Shown one piece after another: positions 59,905-64,000 of a stretch of DNA of 64,000 nt. A program made the translations under genes and the position numbers. The stretch lies in contig NZ_JAHSTV010000009.1 in assembly GCF_019145235.1 (NCBI RefSeq), positions 1 through 64,000 on the forward strand, in the 5' to 3' direction. This stretch comes from Pseudomonas farris. GTDB taxonomy: Bacteria; Pseudomonadota; Gammaproteobacteria; Pseudomonadales; Pseudomonadaceae. The first letter of the stretch is position 1. Each line of letters opens with the position of its first letter. The notes beneath the pieces are model-generated. The model saw only the letters and a list, made by a program, of their open reading frames with translations. It made no database searches and was not told the DNA's origin.

Positions 59905-60881
59905 GCTTTGCCTCCAATGTAGGCCGCAACCACATCGATGCGGTGATGACCGAGCTCAAGGCTGATCTGTTGGCGCGCCCGTTGATCAAGGTCGCGGTCA
60001 TGGCGATAGCCGTGGCCACCATTGATTGGTGCGGCGTGGCCCGTGATCTTCTCGTAACGTTCGCAAGCGTAGGCCGCTCGCAATTCATGAAAGCCCTTCA
60101 ACCCTTGTTCATGCAGTATTTCGCGGGCAGAGCGCACGGTCTGTTGCAGGAACGTGGCGTAGCTTTCATCTCGGGCCAGCAAGTTGCGGCTGCCGGCCGG
60201 TGATGCGCTTTGAGCCAGCAGTAACGCGCTTTTCACTTGTTCATTAGCCGCGACCCATCGCGGCGCTGAAGCACCTGAGCGGCCGCCTTTAGTGCCGTCC
60301 TGGATGTTGATTCGACCAAACCTCTCGGCTTCACGTTGTAATCGAGGCAGATCAGCCAGGATCGCTTCGCGCAAACGCATGCCGGTTTCGCGAGCCAAGT
60401 GCACGATGGCGCAGACGCGATGGTGTCCTTGATTGCGAAGTGACTGAGTAATGCGCTCAATCTGCTGCCGATCCTGGCCTTGTGGCGCGACGGTGCGGAT
60501 CGTCGAGCGCTGCTGCCCTAACGTCTGGCTCGGGCTCGGGACTTTCACATACTGATCACCGCGCAGCGCCGCGAGTGTGCGGTTGACGCTGGACAATCGG
60601 TTTTGCGCGGTGGCGATGCTGAGGTTACCGTGGTCGATTTGCTGACGCAGGTACTGGGCATAGTTGAACAGCGTTTGTCGATCAATTTGCCGCGCATCGT
60701 TGTAGCCCGGACCCTCTTCTGATCGACACCAGCGCACGAACGCCTGCCAGCGATCGCTGTGGGTTTTGACCGTAGCAAAATGGCCACCGCCGAATAAGTC
60801 CTTGAGTGCCTGCGGACCGGCGTAACTCAATTGGCGGCCATAACCAAAGTTACGACCGTCACGCCTGCCGACCAGGGCCAT
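59901..60881 (-). CDS. Tyrosine-recombinase-family integrase
   Basis: A 326-residue integrase of the tyrosine recombinase family. The catalytic domain shows an Arg in ETGMRLREAI, the HxxR box as GFHELRAAYACERY, LGHHRIDVVAAYIGG with the nucleophile Tyr in AAYIGG. The N-terminal half (KTHSDRWQAFVRWCRSEEG) is the SAM-like core-binding part. Start 60881 is preferred because AGGAGGAG lies 8 bp upstream. It probably belongs to a conjugative or satellite element, not the P4-like int at the right edge, which is a different type. Confidence 0.83.
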   Translation of the reverse strand: MALVGRRDGRNFGYGRQLSYAGPQALKDLFGGGHFATVKTHSDRWQAFVRWCRSEEGPGYNDARQIDRQTLFNYAQYLRQQIDHGNLSIATAQNRLSSVNRTLAALRGDQYVKVPSPSQTLGQQRSTIRTVAPQGQDRQQIERITQSLRNQGHHRVCAIVHLARETGMRLREAILADLPRLQREAERFGRINIQDGTKGGRSGASAPRWVAANEQVKSALLLAQSASPAGSRNLLARDESYATFLQQTVRSAREILHEQGLKGFHELRAAYACERYEKITGHAAPINGGHGYRHDRDLDQRARQQISLELGHHRIDVVAAYIGGKA

Positions 60882-61218
60882 CCTGGAACTCCTCCTCATG
60901 CTGGCGCAGGTATGCCAATAGCTCGCGCCACTGGCCGCTCACAGGGGGGAGTTGGCCCCAGTCACTGGGACGAAAACACAGCCGGTTGTCCTGGCAGAAC
61001 AACTCGGCACCTTCCCGGTGTAGGCGCTCAACCAGATCGCTGATGTGTGAACTGTTGCCTTGGTTTTTGGCGACAGCGGCGACAGCGGCGACAAGCCCCG
61101 TGGCGTCTGGCTTTGCGCGTGGCGACAAAGTGGCGACAGTGGTGGCGACAAGTTGTAAATGATGAGCGTTTTTCGCCTGGGCGCGCCGGTTACGTAGGGC
61201 TTCATTGAGTCGAAACAT
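60859..61218 (-). CDS. 119-aa hypothetical protein carrying the GGCGACA repeat cluster
   Basis: A small protein between the DUF3987 gene and the integrase, overlapping both (23 bp and 17 bp). Its middle reads as Ala/Val/Thr-rich (LVATTVATLSPRA, LVAAVAAVAKNQ) because of six GGCGACA heptamers in the DNA; the C-terminal half (LVERLHREGAELFCQDNRLC, LAYLRQHEEEF) looks like a folded, charged domain. Family unknown. GAGGTG precedes the start. Confidence 0.6.
   Translation of the reverse strand: MFRLNEALRNRRAQAKNAHHLQLVATTVATLSPRAKPDATGLVAAVAAVAKNQGNSSHISDLVERLHREGAELFCQDNRLCFRPSDWGQLPPVSGQWRELLAYLRQHEEEFQDGPGRQA
61069..61150. repeat. GGCGACA heptamer cluster 1 (six copies)
   Basis: GGCGACA begins at 61069, 61078, 61087, 61121, 61132 and 61144. 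The first three are spaced nine bases apart. They lie inside the coding sequence of the 119-aa gene. A matching cluster is at 63490-63566. Spacing in multiples near nine to eleven bases resembles iterons, but that is inference. Confidence 0.6.
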
Positions 61219-62605
61219 GGCGCACCTCGAAGTGGTGTCCGTCGGTGCCCAGCCATTGATGAGTGATCAACTCAACCAGCAGGGCCAACGTGTGATGGCT
61301 GCTTTTGCGGGCGAAGCGCGGGCCGTTGCGTAACAGATCTCGAACCGTGAAACGGCACCACTGTTTTTCTTGCAGCCAACGCAGCAGCCGATCGGCTTCT
61401 TCCCGCTGCGTGTTGATCGGTTCCTGCTCGGTCAGCCGTTGGATCTCGGTCAGGTAGTAATCCATCAGCGAGGAAGCGCGCTGGATGTGGGTGACCTCGA
61501 TCAGTTCGTGGTCTTCCAGTACCGCAAAGACGCCGGCGATCCGTAGCAGATTGTCCGCGGCCTTGGAGGCGCTGGGACGCACGTTGGCCAACTCGTCGAA
61601 CTCGCCCAGTTGGGCTTCGATGGTGTCGTGCAGGTTGATCCAGGTTTGTCGGGCCAGGCTTCTCAGGGGCAGGGCTTTGGGGTGTAACGCGCCATCGCTG
61701 CCGATTGCCCAAGGACGTTGCAGCAGGTCGGTGATTCGTTGGGTGTAGCGTTTGAGGCTGATGTCTTGGGTGAGATCCACCGGCTGATAAAAGCGCTGTC
61801 CGGCCAAACTCTGTGGCCAGGTGATCAGGCAGCGGGCGAAGATGCCTTGGCCGTTGAGCAGCGGGTCCTTGAGCAGTTGTCTCGCCAAATACGGTTGCAG
61901 CATCAAGTGCAGGCTCAAGCGTCGGTCATAAGCGCGCAAACTTTCTCCGGCCATGGAACGAGAGCGATCGATGGGGTTGCCGTCCCACAGGCACGACAAG
62001 GTGGTCACCGCCTTGAGCCGATTGTCCCGGCTCATGGTGCTGCTGCCGAGGAATTGGCCGCCCTCATCGCTGAACAACCCCATGCTGGGCAGACCCAAAC
62101 ACAGGCTTTTGGTCAAGGCTTCGATGGTCGGCTCGCTGCTGATCAGTCGTGGCGCTACGGGCTCTGGCTCTATCAGGATTGGCGTGTCGGTGTGGCGATC
62201 GATCGTTGTCATCTGCTTCTGAGATTGCACCAGCGTGGCGCGGTAACGACTGAGCTTTTCACGGTAGGTCTGCCATTGCTGGTGTTCCCATTCGCGGGCT
62301 GGCTGCAAAGCCAGCTTATCCACTGCCGTCTTGCGATCACCGGAAGCCGCAATGGTGAGCAGATACAGCGACAGCGGATAGACCCGGCCATCCAAATGCA
62401 CATTGGCATGCCCCTGAGTGGCCAAGGCTGAGGTGGCCAGCACGGATTGCGCCGCCATGGCCTGCGGCACACCCATCACTTCGGCCATGCGCTCGACGGC
62501 CGGTCCCAGCAGATCACCGAGGGCGGCCACCGGATAATCCAAGGGCGTCGGGTTGGTCTCCAGCAAGGGTTGCGGCGGCAAGCTCCAGCTTGATTGCAGC
62601 ATCAT
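61202..62605 (-). CDS. DUF3987 (YfjI-like) protein
   Basis: A 467-residue protein of the DUF3987/YfjI family found on phages, satellites and integrative elements, often with primase-helicase genes. Segments LGDLLGPAVERMAEVMGVPQ, LYLLTIAASGDRKTAVDKLA (a Walker-A-like GDRKT), SDEGGQFLGSSTMSRDNRLK and CLWDGNPIDRSRSMAGESLR are characteristic. It may be a replication or mobilisation helicase-like ATPase. CAGGAGACAG precedes the tandem ATG start. It overlaps the 119-aa gene by 17 bp. Confidence 0.82.
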   Translation of the reverse strand: MMLQSSWSLPPQPLLETNPTPLDYPVAALGDLLGPAVERMAEVMGVPQAMAAQSVLATSALATQGHANVHLDGRVYPLSLYLLTIAASGDRKTAVDKLALQPAREWEHQQWQTYREKLSRYRATLVQSQKQMTTIDRHTDTPILIEPEPVAPRLISSEPTIEALTKSLCLGLPSMGLFSDEGGQFLGSSTMSRDNRLKAVTTLSCLWDGNPIDRSRSMAGESLRAYDRRLSLHLMLQPYLARQLLKDPLLNGQGIFARCLITWPQSLAGQRFYQPVDLTQDISLKRYTQRITDLLQRPWAIGSDGALHPKALPLRSLARQTWINLHDTIEAQLGEFDELANVRPSASKAADNLLRIAGVFAVLEDHELIEVTHIQRASSLMDYYLTEIQRLTEQEPINTQREEADRLLRWLQEKQWCRFTVRDLLRNGPRFARKSSHHTLALLVELITHQWLGTDGHHFEVRHVSTQ

Positions 62606-62871
62606 CTGTCTCCTGTTCAGCAGTTGTTTCCCTCACGCTCCCGCCACGAATGTTGAGTGTTATCAGGGATAAAGGCCCCTGCGACCTGTGAGGGTGTTCA
62701 CTGACGCGGAACGGACGGCTCTGTACGACCAAGAGCGCGGGCATTTCCCATCGATCTGGCCTCCTGAACGCATCCAAGAATGCGGGCGGGTGGAGGCTGC
62801 ACCGGTTGACGAATCCGGTACCGCGAGATCATGGACGGGGGAGGGCATCATCGTCGCGAGCGGGGCATGCC

Positions 62872-62888
62872 TGACTGTCAGTCAGGTG
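62872..62888. repeat. 17-bp palindrome CCTGACTG-T-CAGTCAGG
   Basis: An 8-bp inverted repeat around a single T, without T-run on either side. It may be a protein-binding site; no neighbour allows assignment. Confidence 0.5.
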
Positions 62889-63021
62889 CAGCCTGTCCTG
62901 GGCTGCGGCACCGTCGCCAGCGTTAATGCGAGATGTGTCGAATCGGTTTTGTCACGCCGATTGTCACGAGGGGGAAAGCCGCAAAGCCCCATGCGAGCAG
63001 GGCTGCAGCAGGGGGATGAGC

Positions 63022-63052
63022 GCCCGTCTCTTTAGGGGGCAAAGAGACGGGC
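63022..63052. repeat. Perfect 12-bp inverted repeat with 7-base loop
   Basis: GCCCGTCTCTTT and AAAGAGACGGGC are separated by AGGGGGC. The stem is strong, but neither side carries a T-run long enough for a normal terminator. It lies in the non-coding part of the integrative element. Confidence 0.65.
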
Positions 63053-63489
63053 AAAAGGTTGGCGCAAGAAATGGCCAAGCGGATAAGTTGCTGCAGAGCA
63101 GTCAGGAGGGGGCATGAGTTGCCGCAGTGGGAATTCTGGAAGAAGTGGCATCCATCACATCGCTGTGATCGTGCGAGCCGCCGGACGCTAATCGCACTTG
63201 GGGAGAACCACCACAATGTGGCGCAGCCTCAAAGGTTCTAGCTACCTGGGTGCTGTCGAGGACAGCGCTTGTACGGTTCTGTGTAGCGCTCGTTCTGCTC
63301 GCGGTCAACAGTATTTTGGGGGCGGCTCTTACGCCAATCGGTAGCGTTGGAAGACCTTGGATGCCGGTGGTTTTCCATGGCCGGGTGGTCGTTCGTCGAT
63401 TTTTAATGTGAGCCCATGCGCGTGGGAATGCGGAGCCTTCCCGCTCGCGTGGGCTTGGCCGAAAAAGCCCCAAGAGAGAGGTTTACAGC

Positions 63490-63566
63490 GGCGACAGTCG
63501 CCACTTCTGTCGCCATGCTGCAGACCAGGTATTACGCGGGTTGTCGCCGGTGTCGCCGCTGTCGCC
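63490..63566. repeat. GGCGACA heptamer cluster 2 (five copies, both orientations)
   Basis: GGCGACA at 63490, and the complement TGTCGCC at 63508, 63542, 63551 and 63560, the last three again nine bases apart. Same heptamer and nine-base phase as the cluster at 61069-61150, 2.4 kb away. Confidence 0.6.
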
Positions 63567-63627
63567 AAATCAACCATCACTCCATCTGGGGAGTCATTTC
63601 CGGTTACCGGCGGTGTCCGGTGAGCGC

Positions 63628-64000
63628 TCACCGTATCGGCACGACATTGCGGTTCCTGGCGTCATTGATGGCAGCTACCGACAAGTTGCCAGTGGCCGCT
63701 TTCAGGATGTGCTCACTCCACCAAGCCATCATCGGACGCCGGCGTTCGATGTAGTCTGCTCGGTTGTAAGCGCTTCGGACTTCGTCCTTGTCGACATGCG
63801 CCAGCGCGACTTCGATCAACTCCGGATCCCACCCATGCTCGTTCAGGATGGTGCTGGCCATGGAGCGCATGCCGTGGCTGACCAAGCGGTCCTGGAAGCC
63901 CATGCGTTTCAACGCCATGTTGGCGGTCTGGCTGTTGGCGTGTGTGCGCGGATTCCTATCTGCCGGGAACACGTATTCCCTGTGGCCGCTGTGGGGCTTG
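63628..64000 (-). CDS. int: P4-like tyrosine integrase, 3' part only (gene continues past the window)
   Basis: The C-terminal 124 codons of a P4-type integrase; the frame is open to the window edge, so the start is outside. The HxxR box is VSHGMRSMASTIL, followed by LAHVDKDEVRSAYNRADY, with the nucleophile Tyr in SAYNRADY, and the ending RRPMMAWWSEHIL is typical for the family. P4-like integrase genes usually lie next to a tRNA at the element end, transcribed into the element; this gene points leftwards, so the att site is predicted just right of the window. Confidence 0.9.
   Translation of the reverse strand, partial: KPHSGHREYVFPADRNPRTHANSQTANMALKRMGFQDRLVSHGMRSMASTILNEHGWDPELIEVALAHVDKDEVRSAYNRADYIERRRPMMAWWSEHILKAATGNLSVAAINDARNRNVVPIR

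Larger units (their letters stand above)
62606..63627. other. 1-kb region without a convincing gene, between DUF3987 and the P4-like integrase
   Basis: Several short frames exist but none is supported; the minus frame at 63329-63631 is the longest and has repeat-driven composition. The stretch holds CCTGACTG/CAGTCAGG (62872-62888), a perfect 12-bp stem at 63022-63052, and the second GGCGACA cluster at 63490-63566. It could be an origin or regulatory region of the integrative element; this is inference. Confidence 0.5.

Noticed and set aside
62923..63216. Minus-strand 97-codon frame
   Set aside because: Composition is driven by the hairpin and repeats; no Shine-Dalgarno or recognisable family.
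63329..63631. Minus-strand 100-codon frame at the end of the integrase
   Set aside because: Ala/Thr-rich start comes from the GGCGACA repeats, overlaps the integrase end, and has no supporting context.

Overview
The window is chromosomal DNA of a fluorescent-group Pseudomonas. This rests on a recC-recB-recD operon, a yfiR-yfiN-yfiB (tpbB-type) c-di-GMP module, mmsAB, many LysR regulators, and Pseudomonas-type REP/REPIN repeats (GTGGGAGCGGGCTTG inverted pairs). Species assignment is inference from gene content only.

Layout. 1-9351: recCBD, translationally coupled by ATGA overlaps. 9468-11817: yfiR-yfiN-yfiB, a periplasmic switch controlling a membrane diguanylate cyclase. 11814-15339: a LysR regulator divergent from mmsA-mmsB (valine/methylmalonate-semialdehyde catabolism). 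15593-21047: a cupin, a MerR regulator, two flavodoxin-like quinone reductases, two LysR regulators, a TSUP permease and an ABM monooxygenase. 21250-27137: a SulP transporter, a GntP permease-RpiR regulator-D-aminoacylase operon and a glyoxalase-fold protein. 27244-31020: a chemoreceptor, a membrane histidine phosphatase and a PAP2 phosphatase. 31107-34312: two diverged copies of a small-protein module (DUF6124-like gene plus an 85-codon gene) flanking an AraC/EamA pair. One copy has an in-frame internal deletion leaving a 14-aa micro-ORF. 34968-40100: one 1710-aa protein joining a DEDD exonuclease-like domain, a RecQ (SF2) helicase and a UvrD (SF1) helicase.

The most unusual part is 40769-59472, an arsenic island richer than a resistance operon. 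The right end is a standard arsR-arsB-arsC-arsH set with a divergent ArsN2-type acetyltransferase. To its left lie two divergent operons. The minus-strand operon encodes a diiron protein with all six metal ligands and near-identical spacing of cyanobacterial aldehyde-deformylating oxygenase, an ArsP organoarsenical permease, a Cys-Cys thioredoxin-fold-like protein, an acyl-thioester-reductase-like SDR, and an ArsM-like methyltransferase; a LuxR-type regulator follows. The plus-strand operon encodes a complete PstSCAB phosphate-type ABC importer, an acyl-CoA-synthetase-like AMP ligase, an MMPL/RND exporter fused to a LolA-like domain, and an outer-membrane barrel protein. Together they look like oxyanion uptake, arsenic methylation, activation/reduction/deformylation of an acyl chain, and envelope export. 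I propose, as inference, biosynthesis of a lipid-like organoarsenical such as an arsenic fatty acid, aldehyde or hydrocarbon.

59608-64000 is integrative-element DNA: a tyrosine recombinase, a DUF3987 (YfjI-like) protein, two clusters of a GGCGACA heptamer, about 1 kb without a convincing gene, and the 3' part of a P4-like integrase cut by the window end. The integrase points leftwards, so the att site (often a tRNA) is probably just beyond the right edge and the arsenic genes may be island cargo. The AT-rich stretch near 40.4 kb is a possible left border.
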